Shown here piece after piece: positions 32,509 through 40,641 of a DNA stretch of 41,097 bases. The translations under genes were made by a program, and so were the position numbers. Numbering within the stretch: the first letter of the stretch is position 1; the number at the start of each line of letters is the position of its first letter. The stretch comes from Diplocloster agilis. Lineage in GTDB: Bacteria; Bacillota; Clostridia; Lachnospirales; Lachnospiraceae. A model generated the notes under the pieces. It was not told the origin of the DNA. It saw only the letters and a program-made list of their open reading frames with translations, and did not search any database. The DNA is taken from the NCBI RefSeq assembly GCF_019042275.1, contig NZ_JAHQCW010000050.1:1-41097 (forward strand). Reading direction: 5' to 3'.

Positions 32509-33396
32509 ATGCTGTCTGTAAATGACATACAGATTCGCGACCCGTTTGTGCTGACAGTCCCGGAGGAAGGATGCTATTACCTCTACGGAACGACGGATGA
32601 AGATCCCTGGAGCGGGCGCGCCCAGGGCTTCCGGGCGTACAAAAGCCGCGATCTGGAAAACTGGGAAGGACCTTATACGGTTTTTACTCCGCCCCCGGAC
32701 TTCTGGGCGGACCGGAATTTTTGGGCGCCGGAGGTACACCGCTATCGCGGAGCTTATTATATGCCGGCCAGTTTTAAATCGGCAGAGCACAGAAGAGCGG
32801 TACATATTCTGTGGAGCCGGAATCCCTTAGGCCCGTTTCTCCCGCTTTCCCCTGAACCGGTCACGCCGGAGGGATGGGAGTGCCTGGACGGAACGCTGTA
32901 TTGGGATGAGACGGATTCTCCCTGGCTGATATTTTCCCATGAGTGGACCCAGATCCATGACGGGGCCATGTGCTGTATGAGACTGACGGAGGATCTGAAA
33001 GAAGGCTGCTCCCGGCCCGCCGTAATGTTTCGGGCCTCCCGGTCTGGATGGAGCATCAATGACACCGGTGACGTGGTAAAAGGCGAGGGAGAGAATTATG
33101 TGACGGACGGGCCCTATATTCTGCGCCCAAAAGATGGAGGCTTACTGCTTCTGTGGTCCAGTTATTCCGCCACGGGCTATTCGATCGGGACGGCGTACAG
33201 CGGCAGCGGCAGAATCACAGGGCCATGGAGCCATGCGGCAAAACCGTTTTTTTCGGCGGACGGAGGCCATGGTATGGTGTTCCCCACGCTGGATGGCAGG
33301 ATGATGCTGGCGATTCATCAGCCGAACAGGACGCCCTGTGAACGGGCCCGTTTCATTCCGGTCCAACTGCTGGAGAGGGATATCAAAATATTATAG
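32509..33396 (+). CDS. GH43-family glycoside hydrolase
   Basis: A 295-residue five-bladed propeller enzyme. General base Asp11 in IQIRDPFVL, the second Asp in CLDGTLYWDE, and blade motifs FWAPEVHRYRGAYYM and LLLLWSSYSATGYSIGTAYS. At the usual general-acid glutamate (EGPxI) it reads TDGPYI, with Asp. No signal peptide, so it acts in the cytoplasm. The family cuts arabinosides, xylosides or galactosides. AAAGGA eight bases before ATG. Confidence 0.9.
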   Translation: MLSVNDIQIRDPFVLTVPEEGCYYLYGTTDEDPWSGRAQGFRAYKSRDLENWEGPYTVFTPPPDFWADRNFWAPEVHRYRGAYYMPASFKSAEHRRAVHILWSRNPLGPFLPLSPEPVTPEGWECLDGTLYWDETDSPWLIFSHEWTQIHDGAMCCMRLTEDLKEGCSRPAVMFRASRSGWSINDTGDVVKGEGENYVTDGPYILRPKDGGLLLLWSSYSATGYSIGTAYSGSGRITGPWSHAAKPFFSADGGHGMVFPTLDGRMMLAIHQPNRTPCERARFIPVQLLERDIKIL

Positions 33397-33486
33397 GGCG
33401 GATCAGGCCAAGATGAGCGTAAAGATTACCATAAACCTTATTTCGAAAGAAATTGCGGCGCTTGGGGTGCGCCGGTGGAGGCAAAA

Positions 33487-35670
33487 ATGAAAAATGTAAA
33501 TAAAAAAGAGTTTTGCTTGCGAAACTCTCCGCCTGCGGCGGGCCGTGTAAGCGGCATCTTCTTTCCCGCCGCAGTGCGATCACCCGGAGGGCTTTTTTAT
33601 TCCATAGGCGTATTTTCCTATGGAATAAAAAAGACGGCGCTGGCCGCCGTTGTATGCGCAATGGTAAGTTTTATGACAGCGGGCGCGGCGTGGGGAGAGG
33701 AAGCCTATACGGTAAACGAACCGATGGAGCGGGCATATGAGCCGCTTGTAAATGTGTATGAAAAACCCGATGCCATGCCGGAAAAATACAGTTCTTCGGA
33801 TTTTCAGGTGCAGGCGGGAGGTCTGGACATTCCGGTCTACGTATCCGGGAACAACGCATGGGGGAATCCTGTGTCCTACGGGACATTCGAGAGCACCGGG
33901 CCGGTTGAAATTCAGATCAGCGCTCAGGTTCCATTTACGGATTACGCATTGCTGCCGGAATCTCTGGGGTTAAGCGGACAGCGGGCGGGTAATAAAGTGA
34001 CCTTTACCGCGCAGCCCGGAACAGATATCACATTTTTACCGGACAGAAACTATAATGGGAGAGTGCTGCACTTGTTTGTCCGGGAACCTCTCACGGATAT
34101 CCCGGATATACAGAGTGATCAAGTGATCCACTATGGGCCGGGATATTATGATCTTTCCGGCCGGCCGCCGTTAATGCTCCGGACCGGCCAGACACTCTAT
34201 CTGGAAGGCGGCGCTGTCTTGCGGGGACGGGTTCTGGTTCAGGACGCGGATCACGTTACCATATGCGGCCCCGGGATTCTGTTGAACGATTATGTAAGCC
34301 AGGACAGTTATGACGGGGTGGCGGTGGCGCTGAAAAATGCAAATGATGTGACGGTCCGGGACATTACCGTCATCCGCGATATGAATTCCTGGATTTCCTT
34401 TATGTGGAAATGCAGTAATGTTACTGTAAAAAACTACAAAGCAATCAATGCGAGATACGCATCCTCCGACGGATTCAATGTGGCAAACTGTCAGGGCGTG
34501 CTGTTTGACGGAAGCTTCATTCACTCCTGCGACGACAGCGTGGCCATCAAAGGGACGGGCAACAACGGATACAACCCCGCGGAGGATCCCTCCCAGGCTC
34601 TTCCCACCAGCAATATTACCTATCAGAATTCCCAGCTGTGGAGCGACGCCAACAATGCCATCGGCATCGGGGCTGAAACCCAGGCCGGCTATTTTGATCA
34701 AATCCGGTTTCAGAATATCGATATCCTGCGTAATTATGACGATCTGAATTATCCGGATCAGCTGACGGAGCGCTCAGCGATCAATATATGCGCGTTGAAC
34801 GCCACGCAGATTCAAAATGTGACATTTGAAGATATCCGGGTGGAGAAAGCAAAACGGCTGATCAATATCACGATGGAAGACAGCTTCTGGTTCGGAAGCC
34901 TGGCGGGAAACTGGCAGTGGCCCGGTTCCATACAAAATGTCACGTACCGCAATATCACATCCAAATCCGACGGTTCCAACCAGATCCGGATATCCGGTCA
35001 TGACTCGAATCATCTGATATCGGATATTCATTTTGAGAACATAAAGATTCAAGATACGCCGTTGACGGATTTTGACACAGACATTTTTTCCGTAAATTCC
35101 TTTGGAAAAAATATCCGTCTTGTATTGGATCTGCACCCGGAGGGCGTCACCGCAGACGGTCCCATAACGGCTCCGTCCAACCGTTATCAGGCGGCGGAAC
35201 AGCTGTCGGATACGCAAGGGGGAAACGGCTGGTATTACCGGACCTGGCAGGCAGGCGTCGGTACCCTGGATATGGCCTGGAATCCGGATGGTTCCAATCA
35301 TTGGCGTGGGCCGAAACAATGGGACGCCATCTGGGCGGAACAAGGACAGCTGCTGTTTCATCCCGATGAGACACAGATCCTGCTGGACTGGAAAGCGCCC
35401 AGAAGCGGCGTTATATCAATCAGCGGGACGGTCAGGAAATATGCTTCGGAGGGAGGAGACGGTGTCAATGTCAGCATCTGGAAAAACGACCGGATGATCT
35501 GGCCTGTCAACGGAGCGTGGCAGACGATCGACTTTGACGATACGGCGGGGGTGGCCGCCGAGGTTTCCACCAGCGTGGTTTCGGATGATGTGATATCGTT
35601 CCGGGTGGATAAACGCGGGAATACGGCCTATGATTCGACGGCGTGGACACCGACGATTATCTATGAGTAA
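33487..35670 (+). CDS. Secreted GH28-like glycoside hydrolase with C-terminal beta domain
   Basis: A 727-residue protein. ATG 33487 is chosen with GTGGAGG six bases upstream; GTG 33475 is possible. An odd ~48-residue leader precedes a normal signal peptide core (KKTALAAVVCAMVSFMTAGAAWG). Then a beta-sandwich similar to that of the cytoplasmic enzyme, a beta-helix with SSDGFN (Asp328) and CDDSVAIKG (Asp349, Asp350), and a C-terminal beta domain (about 555-727) like a carbohydrate-binding module. As in its partner, a GHG histidine is lacking (AIGIGAE). It would release oligosaccharides outside for the importer. The first ~45 codons contain structured repeat-like DNA. Confidence 0.86.
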   Translation: MKNVNKKEFCLRNSPPAAGRVSGIFFPAAVRSPGGLFYSIGVFSYGIKKTALAAVVCAMVSFMTAGAAWGEEAYTVNEPMERAYEPLVNVYEKPDAMPEKYSSSDFQVQAGGLDIPVYVSGNNAWGNPVSYGTFESTGPVEIQISAQVPFTDYALLPESLGLSGQRAGNKVTFTAQPGTDITFLPDRNYNGRVLHLFVREPLTDIPDIQSDQVIHYGPGYYDLSGRPPLMLRTGQTLYLEGGAVLRGRVLVQDADHVTICGPGILLNDYVSQDSYDGVAVALKNANDVTVRDITVIRDMNSWISFMWKCSNVTVKNYKAINARYASSDGFNVANCQGVLFDGSFIHSCDDSVAIKGTGNNGYNPAEDPSQALPTSNITYQNSQLWSDANNAIGIGAETQAGYFDQIRFQNIDILRNYDDLNYPDQLTERSAINICALNATQIQNVTFEDIRVEKAKRLINITMEDSFWFGSLAGNWQWPGSIQNVTYRNITSKSDGSNQIRISGHDSNHLISDIHFENIKIQDTPLTDFDTDIFSVNSFGKNIRLVLDLHPEGVTADGPITAPSNRYQAAEQLSDTQGGNGWYYRTWQAGVGTLDMAWNPDGSNHWRGPKQWDAIWAEQGQLLFHPDETQILLDWKAPRSGVISISGTVRKYASEGGDGVNVSIWKNDRMIWPVNGAWQTIDFDDTAGVAAEVSTSVVSDDVISFRVDKRGNTAYDSTAWTPTIIYE
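33499..33634. repeat. Hairpin-rich insert within the N-terminal coding region
   Basis: AATAAAAAAGA occurs at 33499-33509 and again at 33624-33634, bracketing three inverted repeats: GAGTTT/AAACTC, CTGCGGCGGG/CCCGCCGCAG and a 16-bp perfect stem TTTTTTATTCCATAGG / CCTATGGAATAAAAAA (33593-33632). This looks like a small mobile palindromic element. It is read through in frame today. Confidence 0.6.
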
Positions 35671-35702
35671 CCAATAAATAAAAGGCATCTCCCATAAACA
35701 AA

Positions 35703-35742
35703 GCGGCCGGAAAACCAATCATGTTTTCCGGCCGCAGTCTGT
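35703..35742. terminator. Terminator between converging genes
   Basis: GCGGCCGGAAAAC (35703-35715) and GTTTTCCGGCCGC (35723-35735) form a 13-bp perfect stem with a 7-base loop between the converging GH28-like and isomerase genes. T-rich sequence follows on the plus strand. Confidence 0.75.
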
Positions 35743-35744
35743 TC

Positions 35745-36608
35745 TTATTCCGTTCTTGTTCCCAGCAGCTCTTGCACCTTCCGGACGCAGCCCTGTATCT
35801 CTTCGAAGCAGTCGTTCAGCGTCTCCCGCTCGATGGTCAGATATCCGCTGTAGGAGATATCCCTCAGAGCCTTGAACCACAGGGGAAGATCCACATCGCC
35901 CTCTCCCAGTGGAGTCTCAATAAAATAATCGCTTAAACGCATATCCCCGATACCGCCCTCGGCAAAGTAACGGTAGATCACGGCGGGGTCCGTCTGTTTT
36001 AACATCTTCCCATCCTTCACATGGGTATGCACAATGCGGTCCGCTAACAGGCGGACGCCCTTAATGGGGTCATCCCCGGTCACCATGACCAGGTTCGCCG
36101 GATCGTAGTTGACTCCGATAGAGGGACAGTCAAGCCCTGTCAGAAAATCATGCAGCACGGATGTGGTCTCCGGGCCTGTCTCGATGGCCAGACGGACTCC
36201 GCAGGCCCCGCACAGTTCGTCTATTCTTCGGCAGGCTTCCGCCAGGACGCGGCGGACCGAAGACGCGGGGTCCGCGGGGATAACGCCCAGATGGGTGGTT
36301 ACCGTGCGGCAGTTCAGCTCGCCGGCCCATTTTATCATACGTCCGGTCTTGGCGATCCGCTCCGGGTTATCCTGGGGGATGGCGAAACCGTGGCCGCCCA
36401 GGTCGGCGCAGACGGCGCTGATCTCCAGGCCGCTTTTTTGCAGGGCTTTTTCGAACTCCCGGCGTTCGGACAGGGACAGGCGGTCCAGATCCAGAGGGCC
36501 GACGCCTGCATAGAATTGGACGGCATCGGCTCCGGCTTCGCGGGCCAGAGTCAGGGCTTTTAACGGTTCCGTTCGGAAAGCTTCCAGCATTACTCCTATT
36601 TTATTCAT
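35745..36608 (-). CDS. TIM-barrel sugar isomerase/epimerase-like protein
   Basis: A 287-residue AP_endonuc_2 (xylose isomerase-like TIM barrel) protein. Metal-site segments: LAIETGPE, GVNYDPANLV, HTHVKDGKM and PLGEGDVDLPLW. Family members include inosose and ribulose epimerases and keto-glycoside-cleaving enzymes. AAAGGAG six bases before the ATG. It follows the AraC gene by 16 bases on the minus strand, so the two form an operon. The substrate cannot be read. Confidence 0.88.
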   Translation of the reverse strand: MNKIGVMLEAFRTEPLKALTLAREAGADAVQFYAGVGPLDLDRLSLSERREFEKALQKSGLEISAVCADLGGHGFAIPQDNPERIAKTGRMIKWAGELNCRTVTTHLGVIPADPASSVRRVLAEACRRIDELCGACGVRLAIETGPETTSVLHDFLTGLDCPSIGVNYDPANLVMVTGDDPIKGVRLLADRIVHTHVKDGKMLKQTDPAVIYRYFAEGGIGDMRLSDYFIETPLGEGDVDLPLWFKALRDISYSGYLTIERETLNDCFEEIQGCVRKVQELLGTRTE

Positions 36609-36624
36609 GATCTACTCCTTTCTT

Positions 36625-37506
36625 TCAGCGCCGCAGGGATAAGGCATATTCCGTGGGGGTCATTTTCGTCTCTTCTTTGAACCGTCTGGAAAAATAATAG
36701 ATATTATCATACCCTGTCAGCTCCGCGATCTGCGTAAAGTTGTGATTGCTCTCCCGGATCAGCCGCTTGGCTTCGCTGATCCGGACTTTCGTCAGGTAGG
36801 CGATGACGGAGGACCCGGTCTGATCCTTGTAAGTGCGTTTTAACTGGGAGACGCTGATGTTGACCTGGGCGGCCAGTGCTTCCAGTGTGAGCTTCTCGGC
36901 GTAGTGGCTTCTTATGTAGGACTGCACCCGCTGCACGATAATCGCGTGGTTCTGCAGGGCATTGGAGCCGATCCGCCTTTCCCGGATGCCGATTCCGTCC
37001 TGCCTCCGGTATATCAGGATGAAGAGCTGTTCCAGGCTGGTTTTCAGCAGCTGATCGCTCCCGAAGGGCGCGTTGGGATTTTTCTGCATATTGATCCCCG
37101 GCGCTGACTTTTCAAAAAATTCATAAGCGGACTCGGATTCCGTAACGACCCGGAGCAGGCACTCCTTTTCAAACGGATTCAATAGGAGGATCTTATTGCG
37201 GAAATAATCCATGCACGGGCTGTCGCAGCAGAAGGACACGACAATAATGTTGGCTGTAGAGTTCCGTATTGTCTGCAGGTCATGGTATTCTCCCGGGCAG
37301 TGAAAAGCCATCTCTCCTGTTTTTAGCAGATACCGCCGTCTGTCGGCCGTAATAATGAGTTCCCCCTTATCCACATAGACAAATTCCCAGAAATCATGGC
37401 TCTCCCCTTCAAAAATGTAATTTTTAGGCAGGACGTAATACGAGATATTGACAATATCCGTGATAAATACAACGGTTTCTAATTTTAATTTATAGTATTG
37501 TTGCAT
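36625..37506 (-). CDS. AraC-family regulator with N-terminal cupin
   Basis: A 293-residue protein with a cupin-like sensing domain (HDFWEFVYVDKGELIITA, GEMAFHCPGEYHDL) and a C-terminal AraC HTH pair (LTLEALAAQVNISVSQLKRTY, IAELTGYDNIYYFSRRFKE). AAGGAGG six bases before ATG. It diverges from the second isomerase gene across a 256-base gap, and presumably regulates both directions. Confidence 0.93.
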   Translation of the reverse strand: MQQYYKLKLETVVFITDIVNISYYVLPKNYIFEGESHDFWEFVYVDKGELIITADRRRYLLKTGEMAFHCPGEYHDLQTIRNSTANIIVVSFCCDSPCMDYFRNKILLLNPFEKECLLRVVTESESAYEFFEKSAPGINMQKNPNAPFGSDQLLKTSLEQLFILIYRRQDGIGIRERRIGSNALQNHAIIVQRVQSYIRSHYAEKLTLEALAAQVNISVSQLKRTYKDQTGSSVIAYLTKVRISEAKRLIRESNHNFTQIAELTGYDNIYYFSRRFKEETKMTPTEYALSLRR

Positions 37507-37700
37507 ATTTGTCCTCCTTTTTTTGAAATATGGTCTGATTCTGTAAATTTGCGGACGTTTATTGTAAAGTGCAATTCTTAAAAAGAGTTTATAATTAGAG
37601 TTATCAAAAGTATATACTTTTCAGCCAAACCTGTAAATAGTGTTCACACAGTCAATTAGGAAAAACCGTATTCAGGCCGAATACCAAAAGAAAATGAAAA

Positions 37701-37752
37701 GCAAAAAGCAAAGCAAATGGCAAAGCAAATAGCAAAGCAAAAAGAAAAGAAG
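37701..37752 (+). repeat. 12-bp tandem GCAAAGCAAAT repeat in the leader
   Basis: Three 12-base units (GCAAAGCAAATG, GCAAAGCAAATA, GCAAAGCAAAAA, 37708-37743), with a GCAAAAA partial before, end a few bases before the ribosome site of the gene at 37763. The rest of the 37507-37762 gap is AT-rich, with a TATAAT at 37590-37595 but no clear -35. Confidence 0.8.
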
Positions 37753-37762
37753 GTGGATTATT

Positions 37763-38602
37763 ATGAAAAAAGCAATCAGTATCTGGTCATTTTCCGGGCA
37801 GCCTCTGAGAACATGTATGGAGCTGGCCAAGGACGCGGAATTTGACGGAATCGAGCTGGCCATGGATGGGACCGGGGAGTTGACGCCGGATACCACGGAC
37901 GAGGAATTGAAACGGATTTTAAAAGATTCCCGGGAGACAGGCATTCGGATTCACAGTATCGCCAGCGGCCTGTATTGGGATTATTCCTTTACGTCGGATG
38001 AGGAAACCGAGAGGGAACGGGCCGTAGAACTGGCCATGCGCCAAATTCAGATTGCCAAAACACTGGAAGCGGATTCGGTATTGATCGTGCCGGGCGCCGT
38101 AGGCGTTGATTTTCTACCCGACCGGGCCGTGGTGCCTTATGACGCGGCATATGACCGGGCGCTTCTGGCGTTTCAAAGGCTGGCACCCGCAGCGTCGGAG
38201 GCGCAGATCCAGGTCGGCATCGAGAATGTGTGGAATAAGTTCCTGGTATCCCCGTTGGAAATGCGGAACTTTATCGACCAGGTGGACTGCCCGTACATAG
38301 GCTCCTACTTCGATGTAGGAAATGTGGTGTATAACGGATATCCGGAGCAGTGGATCCGGATTCTGGGCAAACGCATCAAGAAGGTGCATTTTAAAGATTA
38401 CCGAAGAGCGGCAGGCGGACTGCACGGGTTCGTGGATCTGCTGGCCGGTGATGTGGACTGGCCGGAAGTGATGCGGGCCTTCCGGGATATCGGGTATGAC
38501 GGTTATTGCACCGCGGAAATGCTTCCGCCCTACACCTGCTGGCCGGAACAGATTCTCTATAACACGGCGGCCTCTATGGACCGCATCTTTGGAAAGGAGT
38601 AA
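37763..38602 (+). CDS. TIM-barrel sugar phosphate isomerase/epimerase-like protein
   Basis: A 279-residue AP_endonuc_2 family protein. Segments FDGIELAMDGTGELTPDT, VGIENVWNKFLVSP, GSYFDVGNVVYNG, KKVHFKDYRR and DGYCTAEMLPP match L-ribulose/L-xylulose 5-phosphate 3-epimerase-like enzymes. AAGGTGG six bases before ATG. First gene of a three-gene operon with two oxidoreductases. Confidence 0.9.
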   Translation: MKKAISIWSFSGQPLRTCMELAKDAEFDGIELAMDGTGELTPDTTDEELKRILKDSRETGIRIHSIASGLYWDYSFTSDEETERERAVELAMRQIQIAKTLEADSVLIVPGAVGVDFLPDRAVVPYDAAYDRALLAFQRLAPAASEAQIQVGIENVWNKFLVSPLEMRNFIDQVDCPYIGSYFDVGNVVYNGYPEQWIRILGKRIKKVHFKDYRRAAGGLHGFVDLLAGDVDWPEVMRAFRDIGYDGYCTAEMLPPYTCWPEQILYNTAASMDRIFGKE

Positions 38603-38608
38603 ATTCTT

Positions 38609-39625
38609 ATGTTGAAAATTGGATTAATCGGCGCCGGATATATGGGCGGAATGCACACTGCCTGCTATCAGGCCCTGATGGAAGAGGATGTTAAAGTTAC
38701 CGCGGTGGCGGACCTGCGGCCGGAATATGCCAAAGCTGCCGCTGAAAAATTTTCCGCGCAGATCTACCAAGAGGGCATGGACCTGATCGAGCAGGCGGAC
38801 GTGGATGTGATCGATATCTGTCTACCCACCTACCTTCATACCAAATATGCCGTAGCGGCTATGAAAAAAGGCCGGGCCGTATTTATAGAAAAACCGGTAT
38901 GTTTAAGCCCCGATGAGATGGAGCTTCTTCTGGCCGCGCAGCGGGAGACCGGTGTTCCTGTCATGGTAGGACAGTGCATCCGGCTGTGGAGCGAGTATGC
39001 CTGGCTGAAAGAGGCGGTGGAAAATAAGACCTATGGGGCGCTGCGCTCCGGGGTCTTCAAGCGGATCAGCCCGCTTCCCGGATGGGCGTGGGAGAACTGG
39101 CTCCACCGCCCCGAGTGCTCCGGTACCGTTGCTATGGATATGCATGTGCATGACGTGGATTATGTGCGCTATCTGCTGGGTGATCCCCTGGAAGTAACCG
39201 CCCGGGCGGCCAGGGATTCCGAAGGCGTCATCCAGCAGATCTTCGCCACCTACGGATATGAGGATGCGGCCGTCACCGTGGAGGCCTGCTGGGATTATCC
39301 GGACGCGTTCCCGTTTACCATGGAATACCGGGTTAAATTCGACGAGGCCACTGTGGTATTCGATTCCTCCGCCACCCCCTCCCTGGCGGTCTATCCGAAG
39401 ACCGGCGGACGGATCATCCCGGAGCTTGATAAGGAGTTCGAGAGCGAAAATGATATCGGCGGAAATATTTCTTCTCTGGGGGGTTATTATAACGAGCTGC
39501 GGTATTTTACGCAGGGTGTGAAAAACCATACCCCTCTGACCATAGCCACGCTGGAGGAGGCCATCCGTTCCGTCCGGCTGGTGCTTCAGGAGATCGAACT
39601 GGCGGGAGGTATGAGACGGCCATGA
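38609..39625 (+). CDS. Gfo/Idh/MocA family oxidoreductase 1
   Basis: A 338-residue protein. Rossmann motif GAGYMGGMH (8-16), the conserved EKP (Lys95) and the active-site segment DMHVHDVDY (Asp177, His181). The family oxidises or reduces sugar hydroxyls with NAD(P). It starts six bases after the epimerase stop and overlaps the next gene by four bases. Confidence 0.94.
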   Translation: MLKIGLIGAGYMGGMHTACYQALMEEDVKVTAVADLRPEYAKAAAEKFSAQIYQEGMDLIEQADVDVIDICLPTYLHTKYAVAAMKKGRAVFIEKPVCLSPDEMELLLAAQRETGVPVMVGQCIRLWSEYAWLKEAVENKTYGALRSGVFKRISPLPGWAWENWLHRPECSGTVAMDMHVHDVDYVRYLLGDPLEVTARAARDSEGVIQQIFATYGYEDAAVTVEACWDYPDAFPFTMEYRVKFDEATVVFDSSATPSLAVYPKTGGRIIPELDKEFESENDIGGNISSLGGYYNELRYFTQGVKNHTPLTIATLEEAIRSVRLVLQEIELAGGMRRP

Positions 39626-40641
39626 GAAAAACCTATGGCGTGGCGCTGATTGGCTGCGGACATATGGGGGAGGCTCATCTTTCTCAAATTTATTACAAAG
39701 AAAACGTGAGGTTAGAGTATGTGTGCGATCTGGACGAGGCGAAGGCCCTCAGCTTTCAGAAACGGTACGGGGCCGGCCGCTTCTGCACGGACAGCCGGGA
39801 CTGTATCTCTTCTCCCCGGGTCGATATCGTAATTATCGCTACGTATCCCAGCACCCACCTGGAGCTGGTGCGGCAGTGCATCCTTCATCAAAAGCATGTG
39901 ATCTGCGAGAAACCGATCGCGCCGGATCTGGAGGAAGGCCGCCGGTTCGTCCGGCTGGTCAGGGAACATCCGGAGTGCAAGGTGCTGGTGGGCCACATAC
40001 TGCGGCACAATGCCACCTACCAAAAGGTAGCGGATATGATCCGCTCCGGCGCCATCGGCAGGCCCATCGTTTTTCGGATGGTACAGAATCATCACACCAT
40101 GGACTGGGAAAAATACCTGGCAATATTAAAAGAAGCTTCGCCGCTTCTGGACTGCGGGGTTCACTACGTGGATGTCGCGCAGTGGTTCACAGGGGCCCGG
40201 GTACAGCGTGTGTCTGCATCCGGTTCCAGAACGGAGGAAGATGTTCCGAAGGATTCCTTTAATTACGGTTTTATGACCCTGGAACTGGACGACGGCTCCG
40301 TAGGCTATTATGAGGCCGGCTGGAGCAATACGTTTTCCTCGGATAATCTAAAAGAATTCGTCGGCCCCGGGGGAAGCATCCGGATTATCTACCGGAAAGA
40401 CCGGCAGACCCACCAGGAGGAAGGCGATCTGATCGAATATTACAAATATCCGGAGAAAGAGTACGAGATGATTAATCTCCAGAGCGACCGCAAACCCACC
40501 GGAGCACAGTTTGACCATCTGATCCGGATGATTGAGGAAGGGTGCGAGGCGAACCCGACCATTGAGGAAGTTTTCGAAAGCTTTGAAGTGTGCTGCAATG
40601 CCCAAAAACAGGTGCTGGATAAATTAATGCTGCGGGAGTGA
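39622..40641 (+). CDS. Gfo/Idh/MocA family oxidoreductase 2
   Basis: A 339-residue paralogue of the preceding protein: GCGHMGEAH (11-19), EKP (Lys97), DCGVHYVDVAQW (Asp177, His181). Overlap ATGA with the first. The two are clearly divergent in sequence, so they probably act on different substrates or in opposite redox directions rather than being a recent duplicate. Confidence 0.94.
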   Translation: MRKTYGVALIGCGHMGEAHLSQIYYKENVRLEYVCDLDEAKALSFQKRYGAGRFCTDSRDCISSPRVDIVIIATYPSTHLELVRQCILHQKHVICEKPIAPDLEEGRRFVRLVREHPECKVLVGHILRHNATYQKVADMIRSGAIGRPIVFRMVQNHHTMDWEKYLAILKEASPLLDCGVHYVDVAQWFTGARVQRVSASGSRTEEDVPKDSFNYGFMTLELDDGSVGYYEAGWSNTFSSDNLKEFVGPGGSIRIIYRKDRQTHQEEGDLIEYYKYPEKEYEMINLQSDRKPTGAQFDHLIRMIEEGCEANPTIEEVFESFEVCCNAQKQVLDKLMLRE

